A stretch of DNA of 64,000 bases. Source: Nomia melanderi (lineage: Eukaryota > Arthropoda > Insecta > Hymenoptera > Halictidae). This document shows, piece after piece, positions 34,901 to 49,900 of the stretch; the stretch's first letter is position 1; each line of letters begins with the position of its first letter. The notes below the pieces were generated by a model. The model was not told the origin of the DNA. It ran no database searches and worked only from the letters and a program-made list of their open reading frames with translations. The position numbers and the translations under genes are program-made. The DNA is taken from positions 17,082,501-17,146,500 of the forward strand of contig NC_135007.1 of assembly GCF_051020985.1 (NCBI RefSeq), in the 5' to 3' direction.

Positions 34901-37900
34901 CCCATTGTGCAAGCTCGTGTATACAGAGTATCGTTTCGCCCATTTATGACGGCCATAGAAATGTTCGATAATCCTCAGGGTCTCAGGATAAAGGAGGGAA
35001 ACGTTTATCGGGGTGTTACGAGCACACACGTACACGTGCACAAGCGATAAGGGGGAAATCGATTGCCGACAAAATTTTCGTTGGCGAATATCGACCGGTG
35101 TCGCTCAATTGTTTCCGAGTGACCATCATTCTGACACTGATAACAGGACCATTTCATCGATAACATCTTCGCCCCTTGTATCGGCCATTAACGGCCATCA
35201 AACAACCCCTACGACGTTTTTCTTGTGTACAGGTGTCATCGTACGTCTCATAGAGGATCGGAGGAAAATTTTCTTAAAGAATAATTCACGAAAAGGAAGG
35301 AGAGAAATAATTCCACAGTCCGCGCACTTTTAATGAGATTAAACACCGGAATTAACCCTTTGCACTCCGAAGTTTTTCACTAGAAATATTTCAACATTTT
35401 CTGACGAGGTGAAGACGATATTTTGTAAGACCAACTCGACGAGAAATTCACGTGAATTGACGGACAAAGCTATTTTACGTCACACGTATAATATTAAATA
35501 TCAAACTTTATAGCCTCACTGTAGGAAATTAAGTGGTGACCTCCCGAGTGCAAAGGGTTAAAGACGTTCAGTGTCACGTGTACCGTACATGCTACGAATT
35601 TCTGTAAGAAAATATTTTTAAGGGACACTGATGGTGGTATGTGTTACAAAACAGCGAGATGAAAGAATCGTATCACAATATATGAGTTAATATTTTATTG
35701 AAAAAATCAATACAGTTCATAAGCAGGATATAACTGAAATTTCCGTGGCACGGAACGTGTTAAGGACAAACGTCGGCTATTGATGACATCCAGTCTTTCT
35801 ACAGAATAGAAAGCTGTAAACGATTCAATTATTCAAACGATGAAAAATCGATACGTAAGTTCTTCTTTTTTAATATTTAACAGTTAGATTATTATTTAGC
35901 TTCTGTATTGCGAGAAGCTTATATACTGTGCATATCGTTTCAAAAGGATTTCAGTGGAAGCAACGCGTCGGTCGTATTTTTAGCAAATAAGTTGCTAGTT
36001 CCGTTTCAATGTTTCTCAGCGTTACAATATTTATAGGTAGCAATGCACAGTGCTCGGCAAGGTATATTCGTAAACAAAATATCAACCGAGAAGAACTTTT
36101 CCTCCGCAGATATCTCACAGGATCTCTTTCCATTCCTCCGACCGATCGATGCTCCTCGAAACTCGGAAGTTGTCGCCTCTATTGATCTAAGAACAATAAA
36201 GGAACACCGCCCGAACAGACAATTCTAGCAGTTTCCTTGTTCGCGGGAAACTAGGCGCGGTCTTTATCAAACGTTATTACCGTCGCCTTTTCGAGGACGA
36301 TCTTTCGTCACAATGAACGCCTCATTGGATCCAGGGTCTATAGAGATCGTCCGATTCGCCAATGTCGAAGTTGTTGATTCGATGTTGAAAAGGTAATCAC
36401 TTCTGTGTCGCCCGCGGTGATCACTTTTGGTACGGTGGAAAGTAGCCTCATTGTGCGATAGAAATAAAATAAATAACGGATACATAGAAGTTACAGTATC
36501 AATATTATTTAGCAGTATTTAACCCCTTGCATTCGAAAGTTTTTCGATGAAAATATTCAACACTTTTTAACAAGATATAGGTGATATTGTTTGAAACTAA
36601 CTTAACGATAATTCACAGATAAATTAAGCAACAAAATATTCATCAAATATTGGAATATGAAATATTCAACTTTAGTTTTGTTGTATAGAATCAAGTGGCG
36701 ACTGAGAGTCACCTCTCGAGTGCAAAGGGTTAATAATCCAATAATAGTATCTAACAACTCGGTAACAGCATTGAATAATAATTCAAGGTAGATTCAATCA
36801 AATTCTCAGAAAAATCATTGCTTCGCTATTACAGTTTGTCTCAGGAGTTCGTTGCAAATTGTCGCTATTTTCAAACGTTTCCCTTTGTCCATTCGCCACA
36901 GAAAAACCGCGTAAAGGATGTCCGGAAAAACGAGTTCCTGTCCGCGATTCCTTCGCGAAGGATTCGGTTCCGACGTAGCCGCGGACGTACGACGACTTGT
37001 CACGACACCGGCCGTTTCCTGGTTCCAGTTAGTTTATCGTACCGGTACTCGGCCAGCTCTAATGACACCCGTGATCACGGTGTACCGTAATACGCTTATT
37101 AAAAGTATCCGCGTGAACCGCCGCCGTGAATTCGCTTTTTGTCCGGCGCACAGATAAACAGATAAAGAACACTGCGATCCTCTCAGGCCGATCCAAGAAG
37201 TGATCTATAATTTTCAGTGATTCACCGCGATCAGAAGTAATAATCGGAATCGGCCGGTATCTTATCCTCGACCTTAATATCAAAAGCCTCAATGGTTACG
37301 ATTATTTTCCCTCGTATCGGCGACTCTTTAACGCTGCAACTACCAGAACGACTTTTGCCATTATTGGAAAAGCATGGGCTCTTTGAGAAACTTTGAATAT
37401 TTTAGTTTAACCTTTGTCACCGCTGCGGCGAGATTGTAAGATGAATTGATAATTCAGTTCTCGATGAAACAACTTTAAAGTGCTTACGTTTTTAAAGTGA
37501 CAAAGTAGCTCATAGTAAAAATGATTCATTGAAAGCTCTTATTAAAAATTGCTCCCAGTGCGAAACAGTTGAACAGATTATAATTTTCATAGTTTACAAG
37601 CAGTCCGATATTGCGCATGGAACTTTACAATTCGCTGCATGGGATCGGATGACAATTAAGACTCTCTTCTCGAGGGCTAAGGGCTAAGCAGTTCGACTGC
37701 TACTTCCAGTTTTAATCCGAGCTCCGAATAATCTCCGCCGCCGTGTCGCGGCGGTGTAAGCCAAGATTTTATCATCTTTTAAGTAACATCGTGTCTTATC
37801 TCACCCCGACGCGTCGAGTGGCAAACCAGCACCCATAAGAATCCCGTGCAATCGAAACCCCTTTCTTCTTCGATGAAAGAAGGGACGCGCAAGCGAATCT

Positions 37901-40900
37901 CCGAAGAAGTTGTTCTTAAAGTCTTCTTCACACGTTTCGCCTGTGTACAACATCAAAGACGTACTTCTAAAATCGTCTCGTTAGATAGAAAGAAGTGCCG
38001 CATACTTGAAAATTCATTCTTCCCCTGATAATTCGAATAATTTGAAACGAAGAACGTCAATTACAGCGCCGACGCGTTAAGTAGTCAGCTCCGGACAAAT
38101 TGTATTTTCTGCTGTATCGCAGGTTCGCGATTATTTTCTGCCTCTACGAAAAGAAATCGTGTCACCCGTGTATGTAGGTGAAGCGGCGGTCGATCTGAAA
38201 GGTACAATGGATTCTCGGATGGAAAGAAAATCGAGGAACGCGGACGGGAAAGAGATTCCCCGGCCGACGTCGCGCTCAAAGCGAATTAAAAAAGATAACG
38301 ACGGCCGTTCCGGCGGAAAAGTTTGAATGAAAATGAAATTGTGCTCGGGGTACGTAATAGCGATAGCCGCCCGGCTGCCGGACGGCGTTCAAGCGCGCAT
38401 AAATTAGTCGCGAACAGAAAATCGCTGCGAGATGGCAGAATAATGATCGCCTCTCGGGTCCCAGCCGCTTCAGCCGCGTAAATTGGATCGAAAATGCGAT
38501 TGTACTCGAAGAACCGCGGATCAAGATAGCATCGCCGCGGTTTCCCTTTCCGTCTTTCACTCCGCCACTCTTTCTCTTTCCCGTTTTATTTCCTTTTTCA
38601 AGCAACGTAAATTCGACGCGCAGCCTCGTTCGAGCGGACTGATCGATCCGCGTTAACGCGGCCACCGTGAAATGAAATTTCATGTCGGATAGCTGTGCTT
38701 AATTGCCGCTTAATGGACGGGTTGCTTTTCAATTTTCATGTGTATCACATTGAACAATTTGCCGGCGCTGTAACGTTAATGCGCCGAGGCTTCATCAAGC
38801 TCGCTCGCTCGTTCGCTCGCGTTATCGCGCGGGCCGATTCCAAAGGAGCTCGCGATAAAGTCGGAATGCATTTCGATCGGCTCGTAATCTCGGGGGAATT
38901 CAGGTTGAATTCGTGTTGCGCGAAATTAGTAGATATTCTGGTAGCGCCTGGTATTAACACTTTGCCGTGTAACCTGGTTGAAACTCGTATGTAGTCGACA
39001 CAGTTTTCTTAATTGAGGGGAAACCGGCGTGTTACGATTCTACGTAGTAATAGCGGTACTATCTTCCTTGTATCTCGTGTATCCAACGAAATTCGGCTCG
39101 TTCGATGCGTCATCAAGGAAACGAATGTTTCAGTCTATGTAAAACGAGGCGTCAGCCGATCTCGGATGACGTGGCAATCGAAGCGTTAAACACGCGTTTA
39201 ATTCCCGTTTAAAGAATTCATTTCCTTGAACTGTGGAGTTTACGTTTTACAAGCGTCGCGTTAGGTTTGACGCAAAGAAACGAGGCGACGAGATCGCCGC
39301 TTCGATGCAGCGAAATTAGAAAACTCGATGCTCGGAGCATTCGAGTAATTTGTTGATAATTTTTCTTTATATTACGCCGACGAGGCAACGCGAACGGCCG
39401 GTTGATTGAACATTCTTTCTCGCGGAAGCGACGGCACGTTCGGATTGCCGCGTGACGGCACGGGTGAACGATAAATTTCGTTCGCACGCGACGACAGTGA
39501 TGAACGCGTGCCCCCGCGTCTCGCTCGTCGAAGCGAACCTATTAATCGCGACGGGCGAAAGTTTTCCCTAATTCGAGTCGAAAGGCGTAAGAGCGTAATA
39601 TATCTGTATCGCGGGCGTAGATCAAGGATCCATTAAACGTCTCGCCCTGATCCGATCTGCGTAATAAAGGGTTGGAAAGTGCCAGCCGTGAATCTTGGAT
39701 GAAACATCGGGGAGGCTTCTTACTCCCCTAGAGTTTGAAACTTCTGCGGAACGTCTCGGAAGTTCGTTGCATCATTATCTTTGTAACACATGCTCCCCTG
39801 CGCAGGAGATATTATCCTGTTTGTTGAATAAATGATGGTAATGGAGTAAAGGGGTGCGGAGAGATTAACGATGCTCGGTTACGTCCATTCATGATCGCGT
39901 TGGGCGTTGCAGCTAATGAATTTGTAGCTTCAATTTTGAATTTCAGCATTCTGCTTTTTCTACCTAGTTACTTATCCATCTATTTATGTATCTATCTTCT
40001 GTTAACCCTTTACACCTCATAGGCGCCTTAATCGATTTGCTACAGCAGATATGTGAAATATTAGAATAAAAGCCTCTATGATTTACATACGATTTCTCGT
40101 GAAATTTGAAGAAATCTTAATTATATTTCATCGGAAAGTCTTGGGTATTTCTAGTAGAAAACTCTCGTGCAAAGGGCGGATTGAAATAGTCCCGTGGCCA
40201 ATGCAATTACCGCTCCCGCCGCCGCTCCCCGCGTCATCGAAGCGGTTTCAATCGGCCGGCGTCCACGTTTCACGAAACACCGTGTATTTCGAGAGTACAC
40301 GGTACAGTTCCCGTGTGAAAAGAGTCCCGGTTATTTCGAAGATGTGTTTGTTAAACCGTGCCAGTTTCAGAGCCACTTTGTTGGCTCCGCGAGAACGGAG
40401 GGACAGAGAGGAGAGCCCGAGGAAAGAGAAGAGGAGCGGCGGCGGCGGCCGCGGTTCGGCCGAGAACGCCGAGAGTGTTCGAGGGTTCGTGACATTTCAA
40501 TCCTCCCGATTCTTTTTCGCAGCCTTCGGAACGGAATCGCTTCCGGGTGCTTAATTCGACGGGCCTGGTGTACAACGGGCCGGCCCACGCGATCCCGTCG
40601 CGATTAAATAACGAAGGGAGATCGGGCAACCGTGATCCCTCGGCTGGGAATCGACACGGATCATCTCGATCTGAAAATAGAGTATCATCGTCATCGGCGA
40701 TGATGCGGATCCCCGATATCAGACTCGCCGACACTCTTTCCCCGCTTCTGCCGTCTCGAATTAAGGTCAGATCGGAACGCTTCTTCCGGGCCTCGACACC
40801 TAATCGCGAGGTTTCATCGAGATTCGAAAAACTCGCGGCTTATCGTACCAATTCGTTCTTCTCTCGGCAGATAGATCAAGGTTTATTCGTGAAAGACTCA

Positions 40901-43900
40901 CGGGATTGGTCATCGAGGTGCTAACAAGGGGAAACAGGTTTTTACGGCTGGCCCTCGCCCTGTAATATCTCGAATTCATTCTTCTCGGATCGTTAAGCGA
41001 TCGTTCATTCTCAGAAGGTTGGGCAATCGTAAGATCTAGTGGAAGAAACGATAGTTCAGATGCTTCGAGGTTCTCAACGGAAGAAATCAGCGACAAGAAA
41101 ACTACGGGGCGAATGTTCGGAATTCCGTTCGTCGGACTCGGTATCGAAGAATTAAATTCGGCCATGCGAATCGTCACGGGAAAAAGTTCCCGGGGAAACG
41201 TTCCGTTAGCGCGACGCGCCGGCCTTTCGCGGCAGAAACGAAGCCTGTAGGCCGCAGAATCGCCGCTGAATAACGGGCCTCTAACAGTTTTCTCCGCGAG
41301 ATCGTCCGAGATTTCATCCGCGCCGCTCCCGGCCCCGTCCATCGATAAAACGAATATCGATCACCGTGACTCGCCTCCATTGCGCGTGATTGAGATAGAC
41401 GTCGATTGCATCACTGCGCGCGCGACCGTGTACCGCGAGGGCTTGTCGCGATCAATTTTAGTCACGCGATCGCAATTGAAATTCGACGTGTCCCGGGAAA
41501 CGACCGTCGGAGGTGTACAAACTTGTTCCGCGATCATGCCCCGTGGAATCGCGCTCGAACCTCGGGAGGGACACGGTATCGTCTATTTATTAGCGTAATC
41601 TCGTTGCTTTCATTATCTCGCGCTAGACCGTCTATCGCTTCCAGATCAAACAGATCCACTTATTTACTTGCCGTGCATTGAACGGCCCGTAACAGGTACG
41701 ATCGAGGACTTAATCGTGGCCAGCGATTCTTCGGCAATCGACGATCGGAACGAAACTTCAGCTTAACGATTGACGACGCAAACGATAGCGTTTATCCTAT
41801 AGTTTATTCTATTCGCCCTAAACGAATTGACGTTCGTTCGTTTGGATATTGGGATTGAAGGTTTAGAAATGGGTGATTTGGAGATTCACTCGTGTCATTG
41901 CATCGATCGAAATCGACCTATACATTTGCCAAACTGTCTCTAGAATTGTTAATAGAAATATTTATAGGAATCGTAGAATTCTATAGAAACCGAGGATAAC
42001 TTCTACGTACATCGAGGCTCTTAACGCTCGTCTCTCGATAACGAGTTTCTCTTCCGTTCAACCGAGCGTAGCTCTCGGCGAAGAACGCGGAGTCCTGTTC
42101 AATTCCCGATTCCCCGGGTATCAGCCCGCGGGAGCGTGAATTCGCATAAACGGTCCGCGGTTTCCGCGTCGTCCGGTCGCGTTTTAATGCGCGAAACGAG
42201 ATATCGCGTCCACCGTGGACAGATAAAACGCGACGGCGACCGGTTCCGAGGATTAGCGGGAACGATTTTATCCCGGACTAAGATCCGTCCGTCCGTCCTA
42301 TCCCCCTTTCACTAATTTTTCCGCTCCGCCCGGACGGCCGTAAAACCCGCTGGCATGGAAACGGAGACGAGACGCGCGCGGAGGATTGTATCGCAACGTT
42401 CGCGGGAACAATGCGGATCGTTTCGTGCCGCGATTCTCACGAAAAACGGGCCGTAGATTAAGCTAGACTCCCGCCGCGGGGGCCGAGATATTAACCGAAG
42501 GATCTCTTCATCGTTTCGTTCCATTCATACGCGTTTATCGCGAAACGGCGGGGACTTCCGGCCCATCAGCCGGTAAATCGTCGCGAGCCGAAGTTTCCCC
42601 GGCCGCGGCGTCGCTCGAAAAATCAGCGACGATTGTGACAACCGCCGGGAAACGGCGGGAGATCGGTATTAGGTTGTCCTAGAAGTTTCTTACCTTTTAC
42701 CGATGCGTACCGATTTTATGTCTGACCTTGCGCTATTCAGTTAGCGACTTCTTTCATTTCCCGAAGGTTTCATGGTGCTATCCTTTGCGAACGAATTATG
42801 AGAATATGTTTCCTAATAATAGACTCTTAAACGTCTAATTTCCTAGTTCTACACGAACGAACATCGTTGTTTCTAGGAACAGTAGAATAAACAGTAATAA
42901 ATGTCCGTAAATCTACTCAGTGTTAATACGTTGGTCGCCTGCGGTGGTCACCGATGAAGCTTCCGAAAGAACTGAAAGATCGGTAATAGACGAGTAACAT
43001 TTCATTTTCACGAGGAATAAATGTCTCACGAACTTGTTGAGTTCAATTGTAAATTTTCATCGCGAGCCTGACTCGGTATTGTAGAAGGGGTGAGAAGTTT
43101 GTTTAAAAACATTTGCCAAGCACTACGGTCGTAATTACCGATTAGATAATACTAATAAATACGAGACGGTTACGACATCGCGAGTAATTGCGAGGAAAAC
43201 GTGCGAACGCCGTCGGAACGAAATGGAATGTCGAATGTACTCCGATATAGGAAGGGTTATAATCTCCGTCTGGCTCGATCGTCGAAGACGAAGCGCGGAA
43301 AACTGTTTGGCCGCTGGCATGCGCAACATTTCAAATTGGCACGGTGTTTAGACGCGGCCCGTGTAATTACCGGCTAAGATATTTGTCAGTGGAGAACCGT
43401 GAAAGAGAGCCGACGCGACGCCGGCCGCGTTCTTGGCGCTTGAATGGCGCGTCGCTTATTTCATCGCGGAAGAGCACGGATTTATTTATTTTCCGAGGCC
43501 CCTCTCGCCGTCTGTTGCGATAGAGACACGTGCGGGTTTATTCTCGCCGCTCTTGTTACGACTATTATGATTTTCATTTTACGAGCCGATCTTCGGCCAC
43601 CGTTTCGCTGAAAACCGCGTTAACCCTTAACAACCCGGTAGTACACAATGTACGCGTTCCCGAGTTGATTCACACGCAGAATCCGAGGCGTTTGTTTTAC
43701 CAACGAATCGAAATATCTCACCAGAGTTTCCCACCGGAAAATCGTTTCTTTCTCTGAACAGTTTTCGAGGAAACGACATAGAACGCCGCGATAGAGAGGA
43801 GCGCACCGTGCTGTCGGCGGTTGAACGAAGATTACAGTTCCGCTGAAAACTTCGGGACGAACGGTCCGCGTTTCTCCGAATAATATTAACTCGTTTATTG

Positions 43901-46900
43901 GCGGAAGTCGTTTCACGCGAGAGAAATTTCAACGAAAACGAACCGCGCGATAACGCGGCAGAAGTTTTCAGAAAGAGCTTGAAAGAGATCCGTCGACGAG
44001 CCGAAAAAAGCCGATACCGTGTTCAGCGAGTCGTCGAAATCATTCCAACAACAGTGTCCCCCTTCGTTCGTGTTTTTCTCGCCGTTCCTTCTTCGCGTTC
44101 GTTCGTTTTTTTTTTCGATGATGACGCTTCCCCGAACACAGTGTGATTCGATGAAAAGTCACGGTGCTCGAATCACGTCGGATTCTCGCGATGAGATCAC
44201 GCGGACCGGCGCTCTACGGTGAATTTATCCCGCGATAACTCCGTCGTGGAATGGAATTTTCGGTAATTGATTCGTCAAACGGATTTCCATGAATTAGCCA
44301 GCCTCCCTCGTCTCACCTGCTGGGATGCTTCTCAATAACGAAATACTTCTCCGGGAATTTCTGGAGCGACTCGACGCGGGAGACGTTGAAAAATCGGTTG
44401 CAAATCGGCAGTTTTACCCCTTAACTTATGATCCTCTTTATCAATTGCGCTCGCCAGAGGTACTTCGTCGTGAATAATTGACCGGGAACAAAGGAGAAGT
44501 CCATATTCGTCTATGTCCGCGTCTACTTTAAAGTGCAACAATCGATGAGGGTAATATCGTGTAACGTTTCATTTGAACTGAGAAGGATCGAGGTTTTACT
44601 GAAATTTATTGCCTTCTCCGAAAGGTCACCGAGCAATGGTGATCACCCGATTGGTCCTCTTCCAAACAGGTCAGAAATGTCATACTGCGGTTCGTACGTT
44701 TTTTAACAAGGTTTCTATTTGCATAGAAGCCGCAACGTTAAGATAACACGGCGAGACACACAGTTCGTAACATCGATGAATCATGGAAGAAATGTCTCCC
44801 CTGTTTCGTTTGTGCACCGCTAGACAGGTACACAGCTGTCGAAGGTGAAATTTTTCAGTTCTTATCGATCTCGTAATCGCGTTTCACATTCTTTGGCTAA
44901 CCTTGACTTTATTTGGTGAGCTTCCTCGGGCATTAGTGGCCGTACGCGGCCATTAGCGATTATGCGCGGGCATTAGTGATTATTTATGATCATTAGCGAA
45001 TGTCGTTCACAATGATTTATCATTTCTGACGATTGCCGTGAACTTTTTACCACTTGCGATCACTCCTCCTAATTTCTCTCCCTTTTCGAATGTCCTGCGA
45101 CTGTTATCGTACCTCTGGGACGAAAGTTTAAATCCAAATGACACTGTAATTACGTTTAAACCCGAAAGAATACTAATTTTCCGAATGAAGAAGCGATTAA
45201 TAAGCAACGAAATTCCTCATTAAAGCGTACCATAGGCGGGTTCGCTCCGCGCTCGACGCGTACATTCCCCGTTGCTTAATTTTAATTGGCCAGCCGATGA
45301 GAGTTCTAAAACTGAATTCCACGGTTAACAGGTTAATCCACCGGGGAATGCAATAAAGAGCTCTAGGGGGAAAGATCGCATCGGGAACGATCCCATTATC
45401 ATCGAACGCGATGTATCGCTCGGTTGCCTTCCTCGTGGACGAGATTGATTAACGCGAGGCCGATGTTTCGGCGTTGCAAAGCCGAGACACGCGATTCCTG
45501 TGGAATACGAATCGGCCCGCCGCGTTACGTATGGCTCGCGTATCCAACCGTGCGCCGGGGGGATTTATGATATCGATTATCATAGGAACTCAATTTATTA
45601 CGTAAATTGAATTCGATGTACTGGGTGGTCCGTAACGAGCGCGGACTAGATCCCGAATGATCGAACTGCGAATCGTTCCGGCAAGTCGACGTTTTTAAGA
45701 ATGTAATTAGAACAGCAGAATCATCATAGAAATTGCTGTTTCCCAAGGAATACCGTAAACAGCTTAATACTTCTATATATATCCATTAATTAAACGATAA
45801 TGAGACTAGTAACGTTAATGATCAAACGACGACGGAACCAGTAATAATAATCAGAAACGAACGTAAACATACAACGGACCTCTTCTACACATTTAACTAC
45901 CATATCGTATATTTCTCACAGCGCGCGCGTCCCGTGCAATTTCACGGTCCCAAATCTCCCATAAATGCGGTGAAATCCGTAGGCCAATAACGGTGACTGC
46001 AGACGCCCGTTGCACGAAATTTACAGCCCGCGAACGTTAAAATTCTATTTACCGTATTTTATTACGCAAACAGTGACATGTAAATATCTGTAGAATCTTA
46101 TCGGGCCGTTCGAAGCGCGCCACAGGTGCACGCGAGAATCGCCCGCCGAATGATCGTTGCCGTTCAACGGATTGTCGAGCCCCGGCGAGCGCGGCGAGAA
46201 TCATACCGTCGTAGTAAAACGGCGTTGATACGGATCTACGAGCAGCGCCGATTTCGATGGTTAATCCTCCTCGGATTACAGTATCGTTTCCTAACGCGAT
46301 TACACAACCGGCCACACGCGACCGCGTAAACGTGGCTGGGGCAGAGAAGAGAACACACGACCTCGTGCGTCTTATCGGGTTGTATTGTGTTATCAGCGCG
46401 AGTAGCGGCGGAATAAGAATGAAAGGAACGGAGGAGCAGGCTAGCCGCGCCGGTCGGAAGCGGGAGAAAGACGGGCCGCGTTTCTTGGCCGGGTGACTCA
46501 GTCTGGGAATGTTCGAGCGTTTTAATTCTCGCTAGTTTTAATTCGATCGATGCTTACGTGTCCGTTCTTTCTGCGCGATGGAGCGGAATAGGTTCAGCAA
46601 CAGGGAATCTGAATATTGCATGCATCGTTTAGTAATTGGATTTCGAATGATGAATTTCGAGTCTCAAGTGTTGAATGTATTCTCAAACATTAAACTTGAA
46701 ATTGAATTGAGATTAAAAGAAACAATGTTTTCGAATAATACTCAGCTTAGACCGATCGAATTTAGCGCGCCCAATCGAAAACTCGATCGCGTCGAGTTTC
46801 GCCGGTAATAGCCGCGAACAATCGCGAAATTGAACTTCACGGGGAAACGAGTAACCAGTTTCCAAGTGATTGTTTCTCAGACTCGCTCTCGTCGGGAACA

Positions 46901-49900
46901 CGTCGCTCGTTTAACGAGGTCGCGAGGGAGACGCGCGAGCACGCGAAATTCGTAACAGGTATCGCAGACGCGACCGTTTGTTCTGATGTTCATCTCGTTA
47001 GCGGGGCGCTCGAACTTCACTTTATCGAATTACGAAGTTTCCGCGCGGCAGTTTCGTGCCGCTTGTCCACCGTGAATCGTTATTCCCACTTGGAAGCGTG
47101 CGCCGCGCGAGATCCGCGGACGAGGACGGCCGTCCTGCGTTCCCCGACGCAGAAAAATCAGTCGGAAGTTCGAAACTAGCTCGTCGAAGTCGCCTCGCAA
47201 CTCGAGCAACTCGAGCCACCGCAACTTCTGAAGTTACTGAATTAATCTTCGACTAATAGATTCCGAGAGGGAGAAAGAGATGAATCCATTTCGCGTCGAG
47301 CACTCGCGATATCGAAGGTTTTTTCAGTGTGCCAATTATTTTCTCTCGAATTCGACAGATTCCGCGCGTTTTCCGAATCGGAGCACTCGACCTGGTTCAA
47401 TGGAAGAAGAAACGCAACCTGAAACTTTCGCTCGCGAACGGATAGAACCGTATTACCGTTCTTTAAAAGATGACGTTCACTTGGACGAGGTATCGGAGAC
47501 CCCATTCCATCAATTTAGATTTAAAGGAGTTTGTTCGTCAACGTTCTTCAGAATACCCATTCGTTTCAAGCGTGGACGCATTCCTTGTCACAAGTAGAGG
47601 CGGCGAGCGTTGGTCAGACACTTTGTTGCGCTGATTTAGAGCGACGCGACGGGTTGATGCGCTTGATCTAATACACCCTGATTCTATTTGTAGTCGATCC
47701 TCCTAGCAATTAAAACCTATTTGTTCCGCGGAACGTTCGATTTCTATTGACATTCTCATTTGTTTCTCGACGTCTGCCTTCGTCCTCAACGCTGCTATCG
47801 AGCGACAGTCGTCTCGAGTTTCAATGATATTTGATAATTCATCTATAAAACTATACAATCTCTCCCCGAGTATTCAACTTTCCATAAAACCCTTCGCTCT
47901 CGATAGTAAAATAAAATGATCTAATATCTCGTCGAATGTTCCCATCGAAAACGCCTCGGGTGCAAAGGGTTAAGAAGTTCTCCGTTACGAAACGACGGAG
48001 AGCGCGCGCCCTGCGAGGGCTAATCGAATTGTTGGCCCAGTCCCGTTTTACCCTGCGGTCACGTGAGCCGACCAGTGGCCTCGCGATGGACGGCCGAACA
48101 GTTTCACGGTCCCCGTTAATTGGCCGCGGCCGGTGCAAGGTTTTCTCGGATCACCCTCCACGTTTATTTTCGCCTTTCCACGTCCGCGCTCGTATGCACC
48201 GTACACGTACATCCCGTGCATCGCGGAGCGGCGTGCTCTTTCGACGGATGGATCCTTAGAGCCGGGACAAAGCGGCTCGATCGAAGCCACCAACACACCT
48301 GCACGCTAGGCCGGCTCGAAAAGTGGGACACTTTTGTCCCTTGCCGTTCCGACCCGTCCCGTCCCGGCCCCTCGCCTTTCCTCCCCCGTCTCTCTCCCTC
48401 TCAAAAGCGACACAGAGATATCAATCGCCGGCCCAGATATACGGTGGATCGTGTTTATTCGATACACGGTTGGCCCTCTCTGCAATAACGCCTTCCAAAA
48501 TCCTCGTATTCGACTCTCTTGACCCGGCCGTCTGTGAAAGGATAGTGGAAAGTAACGTTAACCCGTTAACCGAGTGAACGATGCTCCGCGGGGCCGCGGG
48601 ATCCAGTGAAAGGTGGATCACGATGATCCGAAACGATACGGCTGCGAAATATTAGACCGCGGATCTGCGTGCGAATTCGAGTTCCCGGCGGCGTAATTAG
48701 GAAAACGGGGAGATTCGCGAGGAAACGGCTCTTTCCAACGAACAGCACGAAAGCGGCGCTTTCGATGTTCTCTAGTTTTCTTTTGCATTTTACCTTCTGT
48801 ACGCGAATTCTGGAGTTTCGACTTCCCGACGAACGCGAGGAAGCGCGCGGTCTATTTGCCCGTCGAGTATTGCAGTTCGTTCGCGAGAAGTTCGTTGGAA
48901 GATGTTTTTCCTTGGAGTTCTATTTCCAGCGTTGAACATTTTGCTCCCATTTCCGAACGTTATTTACTTCCTCATCAATTGAGGGAATTCGCCGCGCCAG
49001 ACGCTATTAGCGCGACGCCGGGCGATTATTAAAGCATTAACGTTATCTACGAACAAACGGCAATTAGTTATGAATAGGCGTAGCCGAGCGGTAATTAGAA
49101 TTAAGCGGCGTACCCCCGAAGACCGTCTTCGAGCTCTCGCGCGTCCTGTAAGAAGCGTCTACAGCGAACGGCTGTCGGTGTCGTACAAAAGTAAGAAATT
49201 AGCGAACTGTAGATCTCAATGCGGATGCGAATTGGCGGCGGAATAATTAGAAACACGGAATACCGAGCGAACACGGGTTTTTTAAACAAATAATCTGAAA
49301 CGCATCATTGCACTGTGCATGCTTCGTGTATTTATTTCTTTACGTTGCACGCGTTCCCTGGGAATTTCGCGTCACAACGTTTCTCGCGGGCGCATCGAGA
49401 TCTTCAGTCTGGAAATTAGCATACGTTCCGCGGCAAGGTTCGATAAGCAGTTCAGAGGAAAGTCGATCGAGCAAACGTTGCCGAACGAAACGGAGTGCAT
49501 CGAGCTCGTCTCGGCGAAAGACGCGCCTTGGAGAATTATTCTTTTGGAAGGAATCGTCCCGATATCTCGAGCTGTCGCTCGGATGCGAACGCAAAGGGAC
49601 CCGGGTCGGTCTCCTCGACGTATTGTCGAGAAAGAGGGAATATATATTTTCCGTGTTTTTTATCTCTTGAAGTTCAGAGACGTTTCCGCAAAGTTCACGG
49701 CGCAATCGGGTCACTCGGCGTCGACTGGAAGATCGTATTAGGGTCAGGCAGCGCGGCATTGATCAATTCAGCCAGAAGTTCCGTTATCAACGCATTTCCA
49801 TTTCGCTTTTCCGCGAATGCTGGACCCAGGTACGGTTCCCACGGTTTCTTTATCTAGATTAACGCTTACGAACCAGTCAAATCGTTGAGATCAAAATTCC

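Noticed and set aside
40800..41342. 180-codon minus-strand open frame, overlapping several other open frames at 40-41.7 kb
   Set aside because: Multiple frames are open at once, composition is Arg/Ser-rich as expected from CpG-rich DNA, and no homology is recognisable.
49308..49857. Three overlapping 120-140-codon frames on both strands
   Set aside because: Simultaneously open frames in GC-rich intronic sequence without domain signal are chance.
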